Below are positions 24,983 to 34,284 of a stretch of DNA of 64,000 nt, in pieces. The notes beneath the pieces are model-generated. The model saw only the letters and a list, made by a program, of their open reading frames with translations, did not search any database and was not told the origin of the DNA. A program made the position numbers and the translations under genes. Each line of letters begins with the position of its first letter. Position 1 is the first letter of the stretch. The DNA is from Segatella copri (GTDB taxonomy: Bacteria; Bacteroidota; Bacteroidia; Bacteroidales; Bacteroidaceae). The stretch lies in the NCBI RefSeq assembly GCF_015074785.1, contig NZ_CP042464.1, positions 1,054,001 to 1,118,000 of the forward strand, read 5' to 3'.

Positions 24983-26632
24983 ATGGAAAAAAGTGCATTG
25001 CAGATTGCAAGAGCTGCTTATCAGCCAAAATTGCCTAAGGCTCTCCAGGGCCCAGTAAAGGCAGTTGAAGGTGCAGCAACACAGTCAGTAGGTAATCAGG
25101 ATGAAATCAAGGCGTTGTTCCCTAACACTTATGGAATGCCTGTTATTACATTCGAGGCAGGTGAGGCTAAGGAACTTCCTGCTTTCAACGTAGGTGTTAT
25201 CCTCTCAGGTGGTCAGGCTCCTGGCGGTCACAACGTGATTTCTGGTCTCTTCGACGGTGTGAAGTCTCTTAACCCAGCTAACAAGCTCTATGGTTTCATC
25301 CTCGGTCCTGGTGGTCTCGTTGACCATAAGTACATGGAGATTACTTCTGAACTCATGGACGAATACCGCAATACTGGTGGTTTCGATATCATCGGTTCCG
25401 GACGTACCAAGCTTGAGAAGGAAGACCAGTTTGAGAAGGGTATTGAGATTCTTCGTGAACTCGGCATCAAGGCACTTGTCATCATCGGTGGTGACGACTC
25501 AAATACCAATGCTTGCGTTCTCGCAGAATACTATGCTGCCAAGAAGTATGGCGTACAGGTAATCGGTTGCCCTAAGACTATCGACGGCGACTTGAAGAAC
25601 GAGCAGATTGAGACTTCTTTCGGTTTCGATACAGCCTGCAAGACATATTCTGAGCTCATCGGTAACATCGAGCGCGACTGTAACTCAGCACGTAAGTACT
25701 GGCACTTCATCAAGCTGATGGGTCGTTCAGCATCTCACATCGCTCTTGAGTGCGCTCTCCAGACTCAGCCAAACATCTGCTTGATTTCTGAGGAGGTAGA
25801 GGCTAAGGAAATGTCACTCGATGATGTTGTTACTTATATTGCAACTGCAGTAGCTAACCGTGCTGCTGAGGGCAACAACTTCGGTACTGTTCTCATCCCT
25901 GAGGGCCTGATCGAGTTCATCCCAGCTATCAAGAAGCTCATCGCAGAATTGAACGAGGTTCTTACAGACCCTGCAACAGGCGAGAGCCGTGAGTTTGCAA
26001 GTGCTGAGGAGCAGATTGCATTCGTTAAGGGTGCCATCGCTAAGGACAACCTCGCAGTATTGGAGTCTTTGCCAGCTGACGTAGCTCGCCAGCTTTGCCT
26101 CGACCGCGACCCTCACGGAAACGTACAGGTTTCTCTCATCGAGACAGAGAAGTTGCTTTCTCGCATGGTAGCTGAGAAGTTGGCTGCATGGAAGAAGGAG
26201 GGTAAGTACGTAGGTAAGTTCTCTGCACAGCACCACTTCTTCGGTTACGAGGGACGTTGCGCAGCTCCTTCTAACTACGATGCTGACTACTGCTACTCAC
26301 TCGGTTTCAACGCTTCACGCCTCATCGCTAACGGCAAGACCGGTTACATGTCAATCATCAAGAACACAACAGCTCCTGCAGCCGAGTGGATTGCAGGTGG
26401 TGTGCCAATCACTATGATGATGAACATCGAGCGTCGTAATGGTGCTAACAAGCCAGTTATCCGCAAGGCTCTCGTTGAGCTGGATGGCGCTCCATTCAAG
26501 TTCTTCGCTTCTAAGCGCGATGAGTGGGCTAAGGAAACATCTTACGTTTATCCAGGTCCTATCCAGTACTGGGGTCCTTCTGAGGTTTGCGACCAGACCA
26601 CAAAGACTCTCCAGTTGGAGCAGGCTAAGTAA
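24983..26632 (+). CDS. pfp: Pyrophosphate-dependent 6-phosphofructokinase
   Basis: It phosphorylates fructose-6-phosphate with PPi in a reversible glycolytic step. 549 residues is the long PFP form. GGDDSNTN has Asp where ATP-dependent enzymes have Gly (GGDGS), the hallmark of PPi use, and CPKTIDGDL carries the catalytic TIDGD. The codon use (CTC, GCT, strongly biased) suggests high expression. The GH25 gene begins 24 nt after the stop. Confidence 0.95.
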   Translation: MEKSALQIARAAYQPKLPKALQGPVKAVEGAATQSVGNQDEIKALFPNTYGMPVITFEAGEAKELPAFNVGVILSGGQAPGGHNVISGLFDGVKSLNPANKLYGFILGPGGLVDHKYMEITSELMDEYRNTGGFDIIGSGRTKLEKEDQFEKGIEILRELGIKALVIIGGDDSNTNACVLAEYYAAKKYGVQVIGCPKTIDGDLKNEQIETSFGFDTACKTYSELIGNIERDCNSARKYWHFIKLMGRSASHIALECALQTQPNICLISEEVEAKEMSLDDVVTYIATAVANRAAEGNNFGTVLIPEGLIEFIPAIKKLIAELNEVLTDPATGESREFASAEEQIAFVKGAIAKDNLAVLESLPADVARQLCLDRDPHGNVQVSLIETEKLLSRMVAEKLAAWKKEGKYVGKFSAQHHFFGYEGRCAAPSNYDADYCYSLGFNASRLIANGKTGYMSIIKNTTAPAAEWIAGGVPITMMMNIERRNGANKPVIRKALVELDGAPFKFFASKRDEWAKETSYVYPGPIQYWGPSEVCDQTTKTLQLEQAK

Positions 26633-26656
26633 AAAATAGAATAAATATTTTTTTAT

Positions 26657-27550
26657 ATGTCAACAAGACGAACGGCTTCTTCACAGAAAAAGAGTGCCAT
26701 GGCGAGAAAGAAAACTCCTCGGCGTGGCGGCTCCCGTGGTAGAAGGCGTTCGTCTTCTTTTTTGCAACGCTATCCCCGTTGGGCATGGTGGATAGGCGGA
26801 ACGGCGGTTATCGTGCTCTATGTCTTTCTGTTCTATCATTTCTTTGTAGGTCCAACTGGTTTCCGCTGGCGTGCGCTTTATGGCGATGCTGAATATCCTG
26901 AAGGTTACGAGATTCATGGAATCGACATTTCGCATTATCAGGGCAAGATAGACTGGGAACAGCTCAAGAATGCGATGATCAAGGGGTGTCCTGTGCGCTT
27001 CGTCATCATCAAGAGTACGGAAGGTTCTTCACGGCTCGATGAGAATTTCCGCGAGAACTTTAATCAGGCTCGCGATTTCGGTTTCATCCGGGGTGTTTAT
27101 CATTTCTGGAGCAATAAGTCGACAGCCCGAGAACAGGCTTATTATTTCCTAGACCAGGTTCATCTTACGGATGGCGATTTGCCTCCGGTACTGGATATTG
27201 AACATAAGCCGGCAGATAAGAGTGTGGAGGATTTCCAGCGTGATGTGCTTACCTGGCTGCATATTGTAGAGGATAAGTATCATGTTAAACCTATCATCTA
27301 CACCTATTATAAATTCAAGGAGCAATATCTGAGTGCGCCTGTCTTCGAAGATTATCCTTACTGGATAGCCCACTATTATGTTGACAAGGTTCAGTATAAG
27401 GGCAAATGGAAGTTCTGGCAGCATACGGATGTGGGCAAGTTGCCGGGCATTAAAGGCTACGTAGATTTCAATATTTACAACGGCAGTTATTATGAGCTCA
27501 AGCAGCTCTGCATAGGAAGCAATAATAATGAGAAGAAATTCATGGAATAA
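26657..27550 (+). CDS. Membrane-anchored GH25 lysozyme
   Basis: 297 residues. A very basic N-terminus (residues 1-38, Arg/Lys/Ser) precedes one membrane helix (43-63) and a GH25 muramidase domain with D90 in HGIDISHYQGKIDW and D180/E182 in LDIEHK. The topology puts the enzyme in the periplasm, anchored in the inner membrane, where it would cut peptidoglycan. It shares a transcript with pfp by spacing. The basic cytoplasmic tail is unusual and might contact nucleic acid or lipid head groups. Confidence 0.9.
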   Translation: MSTRRTASSQKKSAMARKKTPRRGGSRGRRRSSSFLQRYPRWAWWIGGTAVIVLYVFLFYHFFVGPTGFRWRALYGDAEYPEGYEIHGIDISHYQGKIDWEQLKNAMIKGCPVRFVIIKSTEGSSRLDENFRENFNQARDFGFIRGVYHFWSNKSTAREQAYYFLDQVHLTDGDLPPVLDIEHKPADKSVEDFQRDVLTWLHIVEDKYHVKPIIYTYYKFKEQYLSAPVFEDYPYWIAHYYVDKVQYKGKWKFWQHTDVGKLPGIKGYVDFNIYNGSYYELKQLCIGSNNNEKKFME

Positions 27551-27588
27551 AGGTTGGACTTTTGGCAATATGCGAAAATCCAACCTTT
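27549..27588 (+). terminator. Hairpin terminator overlapping the GH25 stop
   Basis: AAAGGTTGGA (27549-27558, inside the stop codon) pairs with TCCAACCTTT (27579-27588), followed by ATTCG. The T-run is in the stem end, weakening it. Confidence 0.65.
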
Positions 27589-27661
27589 ATTCGTATGTTT
27601 TTATCTGATATTTCTGATTTCAGATTTTTCGTTCTGAATGTTTAGAATCAGAAAAGAATCT

Positions 27662-28534
27662 TTATGAACCTAAAACAAGGCAGGCCCAATTGTTGTCAAT
27701 CTGTCTGTTTATTTCATGCATTCCCAGTTCTTCTGCTTTCTCCAGGAGTACAGGAATATCTTCTTCGTAGAAGCCGCTCAGAACCAGGGTTCCGCCGATG
27801 TTCATCACGCTACGGAAAGCGCGCATGTCGTCGAGCAGAATGTTGCGGTTGATGTTGGCTAGAACCAGGTCGAAAACGCCGCTGATGTGGTTGATTACCT
27901 GACTGTTGCCAAAGAGAACTTCCATGTTAGTTACGCCGTTGAGCACGGCATTATGCTTGGCATTTTCCACGCTCCACTCGTCAATATCGTAGCCTACCAC
28001 GTCTTTCGCTCCGAGTTTTGAGCAGGTAAGGGCAAGGATTCCCGTACCCGTTCCGCAATCCAGGATGCGTTTGGTTCTGATAGGCATGTGGAGCAGCTGG
28101 GAAATAATCATGCGTGTGGTTTCGTGGTTTCCTGTTCCGAACGCCAGTTTCGCCTCAATACCTATTTCTATAATGTCGGGTCTGTTGCTCGTATCGGGAT
28201 AGAGTTCGGGATGTTTCGCATCGTAAATCACCACCTGGTTGTCCACATAAATTGGTTCGAATCCCTGTTCTTCCCATTCCTGGTTCCAATCCTTGTCTTC
28301 TGCATCTTTCACCTCGTAGGTAATTTTCGTATCCCCGATAGGGAAATCAGCAATATAGGCATCCAGTATCTCCTTGTCGAAGAGTTCTTTCTGCACATAC
28401 GCTTCCAGTCCGGTTTCTGTTTCTTCAAAAGATTCAAATCCGGCTTCGGCTGCACCATCGGCAAGCAGATCCTGAGAGGCCTGCATCAAGTCGGCAGTCG
28501 TTTCAATAGTGAATGTTGCTACTAAATATTTCAT
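27662..28534 (-). CDS. prmA: Ribosomal protein L11 methyltransferase
   Basis: PrmA trimethylates lysines and the N-terminus of ribosomal protein L11 using SAM. 290 residues: an N-terminal substrate-recognition domain, linker, and class I methyltransferase domain with motif I LDCGTGTGILAL and the family pair LAFGTGNHETTR and NANI-type LANINRNIL. A minus-strand TAATTTTG box at 28611-28618 lies about 77 nt upstream. Confidence 0.94.
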   Translation of the reverse strand: MKYLVATFTIETTADLMQASQDLLADGAAEAGFESFEETETGLEAYVQKELFDKEILDAYIADFPIGDTKITYEVKDAEDKDWNQEWEEQGFEPIYVDNQVVIYDAKHPELYPDTSNRPDIIEIGIEAKLAFGTGNHETTRMIISQLLHMPIRTKRILDCGTGTGILALTCSKLGAKDVVGYDIDEWSVENAKHNAVLNGVTNMEVLFGNSQVINHISGVFDLVLANINRNILLDDMRAFRSVMNIGGTLVLSGFYEEDIPVLLEKAEELGMHEINRQIDNNWACLVLGS

Positions 28535-28610
28535 ATTTAATTTGTATTAATTTCTTGTCTAAAAACGCCTTCGAATGTTCAAAAAAGCTAGATTTGTTTT
28601 AAATCTTCTG

Positions 28611-28618
28611 CAAAATTA
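28611..28618 (-). promoter_or_regulatory. -7 box (TAATTTTG) for prmA
   Basis: CAAAATTA on the plus strand reads TAATTTTG on the minus strand, upstream of prmA. Confidence 0.5.
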
Positions 28619-28661
28619 TAAAAAAATAGGAGAAAACCTACAATTATTTAGGGAAATTCTG

Positions 28662-28748
28662 TATTTTTGCATAAAGATAAGCAATATTTTTGCATTCAGA
28701 TTATTATATAATCAGAAAAGGGCTCTTTCGGGAGCCTTCTTCCTGATG
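28662..28748 (+). promoter_or_regulatory. Tandem -7 boxes and leader hairpin before the W/Y-rich gene
   Basis: TATTTTTG occurs twice (28662-28669 and 28685-28692). About 30 nt later AAGGGCTC pairs with GGAGCCTT (28718-28738) around TTTCG. The hairpin has a short T/C tail and could be an attenuator in the leader; the gene starts at 28817. Confidence 0.45.
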
Positions 28749-28816
28749 ATTGATGATGATTCGGGATGAGAAAAATAGAAGAAAGAAAAGAGAAAAAATA
28801 AATAGGAGAACAGAAT

Positions 28817-29797
28817 ATGAAAAGAAAGTATCTTCTTGCAGTCCTTATCGCAGCTGCGATGCCACTCACTTCGATGGCACAGGACGATGACCTCTACTTC
28901 AATCCGAAGAAGGAGGCCAAGGAAAAGGCTGAAAGACGGGCTCTGCTCCAGCGCCAGTATGCTGAACAGCGGGCACGTAGAGATAGTATTTATCGGCTGT
29001 TTTGGAGCGGAAGCGACCGATCGGTTGATGAATACAATCGAGGCGGCAGAATCTTCAGCCATTATGAGAATGTAGGGAAAGATTCCCTGGGCAATGACAT
29101 TATCCAGTTCCATGTGGGCAAGGGTGTGGCGCCAGATAGCATTTATGATGATGCTTACTTCGCCCAGAAGTATGCTGATAGGGATGAGGATTTCGTACGC
29201 ACACGCGAGATGAGCCGATGGGACGGATTCTATGATCCGTGGTTCTACGATTATTATGGTTACGGTCCTTACTACTGGCGCAGCCGTATGTGGGGCTGGC
29301 ACAATCCATGGCGCTACGGCTATTATGCCGGCTGGTATGATCCTTGGTTCGACCCTTGGTACGATCCATGGTATTATGGTTACTGCGGCTGGTATGGCGG
29401 CTGGTATGACCCTTGGTATTATGGCTGGGGCGGCTACTACAATCCTTGGTATTGGGGCGGTCCGATATACGGACATGTAAGTTATGGCGGCTCTCGTGGA
29501 TTCAACTCTAATGGAACAAACTTTGGACCTTCATATAGTAATAATGGTATAGGCGCTCCTTCAAGAGGTAATTATCGGGTAAATGGTAATAGGGTTAGTT
29601 ATGGCAACATGACACGTCGAAATGTCGATAACCAAAATTTCTCTAATTTCCAGCCACGCAATAATGGAAATAATAATTCATTCCGTAATTCTTCTTCTAG
29701 TTTCGGAGGTAGTCACTTCGGTTCTTTCGGTGGTGGAAGTGTAGGTGGTGCTCGTTCTAGTGGTGGATTTGGTGGCGGTTTTGGCCGTCGAAGATAA
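28817..29797 (+). CDS. Secreted Trp/Tyr/Gly/Pro-rich repeat protein, unknown
   Basis: 326 residues: a signal peptide (MKRKYLLAVLIAAAMPLTSMA), a charged helical part (30-65), then from about 135 to 225 a region dominated by W, Y, D, P and G in repeats of the type WYDPWYD and YGYCGWYGG, and an Asn/Gly/Ser-rich tail ending GFGRR. No enzyme motif. Aromatic-rich repeats could bind carbohydrate or pack on the cell surface. It precedes a FadL-type porin by 37 nt, so they may be co-transcribed. Confidence 0.85.
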   Translation: MKRKYLLAVLIAAAMPLTSMAQDDDLYFNPKKEAKEKAERRALLQRQYAEQRARRDSIYRLFWSGSDRSVDEYNRGGRIFSHYENVGKDSLGNDIIQFHVGKGVAPDSIYDDAYFAQKYADRDEDFVRTREMSRWDGFYDPWFYDYYGYGPYYWRSRMWGWHNPWRYGYYAGWYDPWFDPWYDPWYYGYCGWYGGWYDPWYYGWGGYYNPWYWGGPIYGHVSYGGSRGFNSNGTNFGPSYSNNGIGAPSRGNYRVNGNRVSYGNMTRRNVDNQNFSNFQPRNNGNNNSFRNSSSSFGGSHFGSFGGGSVGGARSSGGFGGGFGRRR

Positions 29798-29834
29798 TAG
29801 ATATAATAGGTTTTAATGATTATAGATTTTCACA

Positions 29835-31562
29835 ATGAAAAATTCTAAATATTTTCTTTTAGCGATGTTAGGGCTGATGTCTGTACCTGCTCTTGCACAA
29901 GAGACTTATCAGAATACCAAGATGGCAGAGAACAGCCTTACTGGTACAGCTCGCTATGTGGGCATGGGTGGTGCAATGGAAGCATTAGGTGCAGACATTT
30001 CTACTATGAGTAGCAACCCTGCTGGTATTGGATTGTTTCGTAAAAGCCAGGTTAGTATGACTTTTGGTGTGGTTGCTCAGACTGATGCAGAAACAGCCCT
30101 TAATTATAATGGTTCGACATTATCATTTGATGGTAAAAAATCAAAACCTAGTTTTGATCAAGCAGGTTTTGTATGGTCGCCTAGCAGTAAAGGCAGCAAT
30201 TATATTAATTTGGGCTTTAATTATCATAAAAGTACAAATTTTAATCAAATACTTACTGCCGTAGGACGATTGGATGGTGCTTCACAAAATCGATTAACTG
30301 CAGCTAAATATGCTAAAATACGGAAAGAAGTAAATGACTATGCAGAAAGTCATCCTAATGCATCCTCTAAAGATTTGCAGGACTATTCCAATTATTTAGG
30401 AGATATGATTGCTACGGGTGTAGATTATGGTTATCAAAATATGTTTGGAACTAATGCTGATGGTTCTATGATGAATAGTTTGAAAGGTGAAGATTTCCTT
30501 TTTGGGCAGTATCAGCATGGTTACATTGGCGTATATGATTTTAATATATCAGGTTCCCTTAACAATCGCGTGTGGTTAGGATTGACAGTTGGTTTGCATG
30601 ATGTGCATTATAAAAGCAATTCTTCTTATGGGGAAATATTGGAACAAGTGGGCACGGCCTCAGATGGTAGTTCTGTAAATGCAGCAACCAACTCTATGGA
30701 GCAAGTTAAAATCACAGGTACTGGTTTTGATGTTAAATTTGGTGCAATATTTAGACCATTTGTCGATTCTCCTTTCCGTATTGGAGTTTACGTGAATTCT
30801 CCAGTCTTCTATGATTTGACTCGTAGTTCCGCTATTGATATGGAAGCTTACAATTTGCCAAAGTCTTTTGCTCCATCTGAATCGCAACCAGGAATTTCTG
30901 GCAATTTATATGATTCTGATTATCATAACATTTCGGATTATGATTTTCGATTAAACACTCCATGGAAGGTTGGTGCTAGTTTAGGACATACCATAGGTTC
31001 TAATATTGCTTTAGGTGCTACTTATGAATATGCTTGGTATAATCATATGGATACTCGAATTAAAGATGGTGGTTATTATGATGGCTATTGGGGAGAGTAT
31101 TATGAGTCAAGTACTAGTGATAAAGTCATGAATGAAAATACAAAATCTTCTCTTAATGGGGTTAGTACTTTAAAAATAGGTATGGAGTATAAACCAATAC
31201 AAATGTTGGCGTTACGTTTTGGATACAATTATGTTTCACCAATGTTTGACAAGTATGGCTTTCGTGATCAATCTTTGATATGTGGTGCAGATGCTAATGA
31301 TAACAATGGAGTAAACACCTCTGCTTCTAGTGACTATACTAATTGGAAGGCTACCAATCGTTTCACGGTTGGCGTAGGATTCAATTATCAGAAATTGTCT
31401 ATTGATGTAGCTTATCAGTATTCTTCTCAGAATGGTGATTTTTATCCATACATGAGTTACTATCCAGAGGATAATAGTAAGTTTGGCGCTAATATAGCTC
31501 CTGTAACGGAAGTAAACAACAAGCGCCACCAGTTACTGATGACCGTTGGCTATAGGTTCTAA
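29835..31562 (+). CDS. FadL/OMPP1-type outer membrane protein
   Basis: 575 residues with a signal peptide (LLAMLGLMSVPALAQE), then the family's N-terminal plug region GTARYVGMGGAMEALGADIS and SNPAGIG, and a long run of amphipathic beta-strands ending in an aromatic residue (TVGYRF), as needed for barrel insertion. FadL-type barrels admit hydrophobic substrates. The codon use is more A/T-ended than in neighbours such as dsbD. Confidence 0.85.
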   Translation: MKNSKYFLLAMLGLMSVPALAQETYQNTKMAENSLTGTARYVGMGGAMEALGADISTMSSNPAGIGLFRKSQVSMTFGVVAQTDAETALNYNGSTLSFDGKKSKPSFDQAGFVWSPSSKGSNYINLGFNYHKSTNFNQILTAVGRLDGASQNRLTAAKYAKIRKEVNDYAESHPNASSKDLQDYSNYLGDMIATGVDYGYQNMFGTNADGSMMNSLKGEDFLFGQYQHGYIGVYDFNISGSLNNRVWLGLTVGLHDVHYKSNSSYGEILEQVGTASDGSSVNAATNSMEQVKITGTGFDVKFGAIFRPFVDSPFRIGVYVNSPVFYDLTRSSAIDMEAYNLPKSFAPSESQPGISGNLYDSDYHNISDYDFRLNTPWKVGASLGHTIGSNIALGATYEYAWYNHMDTRIKDGGYYDGYWGEYYESSTSDKVMNENTKSSLNGVSTLKIGMEYKPIQMLALRFGYNYVSPMFDKYGFRDQSLICGADANDNNGVNTSASSDYTNWKATNRFTVGVGFNYQKLSIDVAYQYSSQNGDFYPYMSYYPEDNSKFGANIAPVTEVNNKRHQLLMTVGYRF

Positions 31563-31646
31563 AATGTGAAGGTAGGGGAGTTATTGATTAAATAATGTGA
31601 AATCCCGATAAAAAAGCCCACTCTTAGAAAAAAAGTTGGGAAAAAG

Positions 31647-31678
31647 TTTGGCGGTTTCATATAAAACCCCTATCTTTG
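31647..31678 (+). promoter_or_regulatory. Strong orphan promoter (TTTG-N20-TATCTTTG)
   Basis: TTTG 31647-31650 and TATCTTTG 31671-31678 are a perfect match with ideal spacing. No protein-coding frame follows before a strong terminator at 31809-31840. Confidence 0.85.
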
Positions 31679-31681
31679 CAA

Positions 31682-31840
31682 TCAAGAAATCGGGATGATT
31701 TCGTGTCATAGATTAGGTTTTTAGATTTAAGGTGTTCTTCACCTTATTCTCTAGGATTAAAAAATATTAGTTTTTTTAGTGGTTAATTTAGTTTTAGTAA
31801 GTATGTTTAGGGTCTGTTGTGAAACAGGCCCTATTTTTTT
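31682..31840 (+). ncRNA. Candidate small non-coding RNA (about 155 nt)
   Basis: A perfect promoter and a rho-independent terminator delimit about 155 nt with no plausible reading frame. It contains three perfect hairpins: GAAATC/GATTTC (31686-31702), TAAGGTG/CACCTTA (31728-31746) and the terminator stem. This layout fits a Bacteroidales small RNA; Rfam families of this kind (for example Bacteroidales-1) exist but I cannot assign it by eye. It lies between a porin gene and dsbD. Confidence 0.65.
31809..31840 (+). terminator. Rho-independent terminator of the candidate sRNA
   Basis: AGGGTCTGTT pairs with AACAGGCCCT around GTGA, with one T-G wobble, and is followed by A then seven T. Confidence 0.9.
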
Positions 31841-31850
31841 GTGCTTTTAC

Positions 31851-31898
31851 AAAAAAAAATCCCCAACAGGATGGCTTGGAAACCATACCTGTCGGGGG
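31851..31898 (-). terminator. Terminator of dsbD
   Basis: On the minus strand CCCCCGACAGG pairs with CCTGTTGGGG with inner TATGG/CCAT pairs, followed by ATTTTTTTTT. It lies about 110 nt after the dsbD stop and converges with the sRNA terminator. Confidence 0.9.
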
Positions 31899-32011
31899 AA
31901 AGTAATAATCCTAAATAAATCTACCTTGAATAAACTTACCTATTGAAATTTATCCTTCATAAATCTACTTAAATGAACCAATACCGGCCTTATCAACAAT
32001 TAAATCTTATA

Positions 32012-34096
32012 TTATTTGTTTCTGTAATTATCCAGACCCTTGTTCAGGAAGTCGAGATAAGCACTAACATCTTCTTTGAAACTGAAGGCTGCTGCAAGAG
32101 GATTGCCATCGTTGTCAATAGCCACATAGAATGGCTGGGCATTAGCTCCAAACTTGCTTGCCTGCAGATAACTCCACTTGTCGCCTACGGTTCGCAGGGT
32201 GCGCTTCTCTCCATTAAACGTTACCTCCATAGGTTCAGGAAGAGGAGTCTTGTCATCTACATAAAGTGAGATGAGAACATAATCCTTTGCCAGCTTATCG
32301 GCAACCGATGGATCTGTCCATACAGAAGCCTCCATCTTGCGGCAGTTTACACAACCATAACCCGTGAAATCAAGCAATACCGGTTTGCCGGAAGCCTTGG
32401 CAGCAGCCATTCCCAACTCATAATCCTTGTAAGCAGGCTCTACGGTCTTGGTGTTGAGGTTGAAGTCCTGTGTATTAATAGGTGGAGCAAATGCGCTCAC
32501 AGCCTTGCAAGGAGCACCCCAGAGACCTGGAATCATATAAACCGAGAATGCCAAAGAACAGAGACCCAACATGATGCAGGCTACAGGCATAGGCTTGTTG
32601 ATGTCGCCCCCGATTGCATCAACCTGGAACTTCAGCTTGCCGATGAGATAGAGACCCAACAGACCGAAGATGACAATCCAGAGCGAGAGGAATACCTCGC
32701 GGTCCATGATGTGCCAGCCGTAAGCCAGATCGGCTACAGAGAGGAACTTCAGAGAGAAGGCAAGCTCGATAAAGCCGAGCACAATCTTGATGGTCTCCAT
32801 CCACGAACCCGACTTAGGAGCCGACTTCAACCATGATGGGAAGAGGGCGAAGAGGGTGAATGGGAGCGCCAGAGCAAGCGCGAAACCGAACATTCCCACG
32901 GTAGGAGCGAGCCAGTCGCCGGATGTAACGGTCTGAACCAGCAGCAAACCGATGATAGGAGCTGTACATGAGAAGCTGACCAATACCAGGGTGAAAGCCA
33001 TCAGGAAGATAGAAATCATACCCGTGGTGCTGGAAGCCTTGTTGTCTACCGCATTTCCCCAACTGTCAGGCAATTTGATTTCGAACCAACCGAAGAACGA
33101 GAAGGCGAAAACGGCAAGCAGGAGGAAGAGGATGATGTTGAAAACGGCACTTGTACTGAGCGCATTCAGGGTGCTAGGACCTGCGATGGCTGTTACGGCA
33201 AGACCCAAAACCAGATAGATGACTACGATGCTCAAACCATAGGTAATCGCATCGCGGATACCTTTCTTCTTATCGTTCTTAGCACGCTTCAGGAAGAAAC
33301 TTACGGTCATCGGGATGATAGGCCAGATGCAAGGCATGACGAGCGCAAGCAGACCGCCCACAAAACCGATGAAGAAGATATAGAAGAGCGAATGGTTGGC
33401 GATGTCGTTAGCTCCGCCAAATGCCTGGAGTTCTTTAACAACCGGTTTCCATAAGTCCTTGACGTTCAGATTTTCCATAGCAGATGCCAAAGCTGCGGAA
33501 TCTACAGGCTGGGTAGCGCTATCGGTCTGAGCCAGGGCTGCGGCCTTGGCAAGCGAATCGGCCTTCATCTTGGCTGCAAGAGCAGGATCAATCGCCTTCG
33601 CATTCAGAGCATCTTTTGCCCCAGCTGCAGGAGCATCAACGGCAGGCGATTTGCCACTCTGCTTAAAACCAGCCTCGCTTGGTGGCATACAGTTCTGGTC
33701 GTTGCAGGCGCCATACTCCAGATAGGCATCAATATGATAATTTGGTTGGGTAAACTTCACCTTCTGTACAAAGGTAACGCTACCTTCAAAATAACGGAGT
33801 TTCATCTCGAAGAGAGGGTCAAACTTTGCAATCTCTCTGCCGCGTGGCTGAAGTTTTCCTACGAGTTCAACACCTTCAAGCTTGTTTACGTTGAACGAAG
33901 CAGAAATCGGACCATCGCCACCCAAACCGGTAGAATAGACGTGCCATCCCGGTTGGATTTTTCCGCTAAACACGATTTCGGCCACAGCACTTCCGTCTGT
34001 TTTCAGCGAGCTGGTGAACTTCACAGGGTTCATCATCTGCGCCTGAGCCAGCATTACTACAAGGAGTAATTGAAAGATTAAAAATACTTTTTTCAT
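32012..34096 (-). CDS. dsbD: Thiol:disulfide interchange protein DsbD
   Basis: DsbD carries electrons from cytoplasmic thioredoxin to periplasmic thiol proteins. 694 residues: signal peptide (LIFQLLLVVMLAQAQ), an N-terminal immunoglobulin-like domain with the pair in GACNDQNC, a linker of Ala/Lys/Asp, a membrane domain of about eight helices with redox Cys in VMPCIWP and FSCTAP, and a C-terminal thioredoxin-like domain with CVNC in GYGCVNCRKMEA. A minus-strand TAACTTTG box (34120-34127) lies 24 nt upstream. Confidence 0.93.
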   Translation of the reverse strand: MKKVFLIFQLLLVVMLAQAQMMNPVKFTSSLKTDGSAVAEIVFSGKIQPGWHVYSTGLGGDGPISASFNVNKLEGVELVGKLQPRGREIAKFDPLFEMKLRYFEGSVTFVQKVKFTQPNYHIDAYLEYGACNDQNCMPPSEAGFKQSGKSPAVDAPAAGAKDALNAKAIDPALAAKMKADSLAKAAALAQTDSATQPVDSAALASAMENLNVKDLWKPVVKELQAFGGANDIANHSLFYIFFIGFVGGLLALVMPCIWPIIPMTVSFFLKRAKNDKKKGIRDAITYGLSIVVIYLVLGLAVTAIAGPSTLNALSTSAVFNIILFLLLAVFAFSFFGWFEIKLPDSWGNAVDNKASSTTGMISIFLMAFTLVLVSFSCTAPIIGLLLVQTVTSGDWLAPTVGMFGFALALALPFTLFALFPSWLKSAPKSGSWMETIKIVLGFIELAFSLKFLSVADLAYGWHIMDREVFLSLWIVIFGLLGLYLIGKLKFQVDAIGGDINKPMPVACIMLGLCSLAFSVYMIPGLWGAPCKAVSAFAPPINTQDFNLNTKTVEPAYKDYELGMAAAKASGKPVLLDFTGYGCVNCRKMEASVWTDPSVADKLAKDYVLISLYVDDKTPLPEPMEVTFNGEKRTLRTVGDKWSYLQASKFGANAQPFYVAIDNDGNPLAAAFSFKEDVSAYLDFLNKGLDNYRNK

Positions 34097-34119
34097 TTCT
34101 ATTTTTTAATTTTATGTTG

Positions 34120-34127
34120 CAAAGTTA
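34120..34127 (-). promoter_or_regulatory. -7 box (TAACTTTG) for dsbD
   Basis: CAAAGTTA on the plus strand is TAACTTTG on the minus strand, 23 nt before the dsbD ATG. Confidence 0.55.
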
Positions 34128-34241
34128 CTAAAAACTACTCATATTACGTATTCAGATGGCTTTAAGGGTACTCGGTTTTAATTTTTTTAAGAAAAAATGC
34201 TAATTTTCTAAGTTTTACTTGGCTATTTCGTACTTTTAATG

Positions 34242-34249
34242 TAATTTTG
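34242..34249 (+). promoter_or_regulatory. -7 box (TAATTTTG) for the His-rich gene
   Basis: TAATTTTG lies 36 nt before the ATG at 34285. CTTG at 34218-34221 is a near match to the TTTG box at the right distance. Confidence 0.6.
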
Positions 34250-34284
34250 CGGTCAGAAAAGCAATTGTAAAATCGGAAGAAAAA

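Noticed and set aside
28254..28264. GGTTCGAATCC, a T-loop-like sequence
   Set aside because: It lies inside prmA, and no acceptor stem or anticodon arm can be built around it. No tRNA or rRNA gene is seen in the window.
31682..31840. Assignment of the candidate small RNA as 6S RNA
   Set aside because: I cannot fold it into the single long hairpin with a central bulge expected of 6S RNA, so it is left unnamed.
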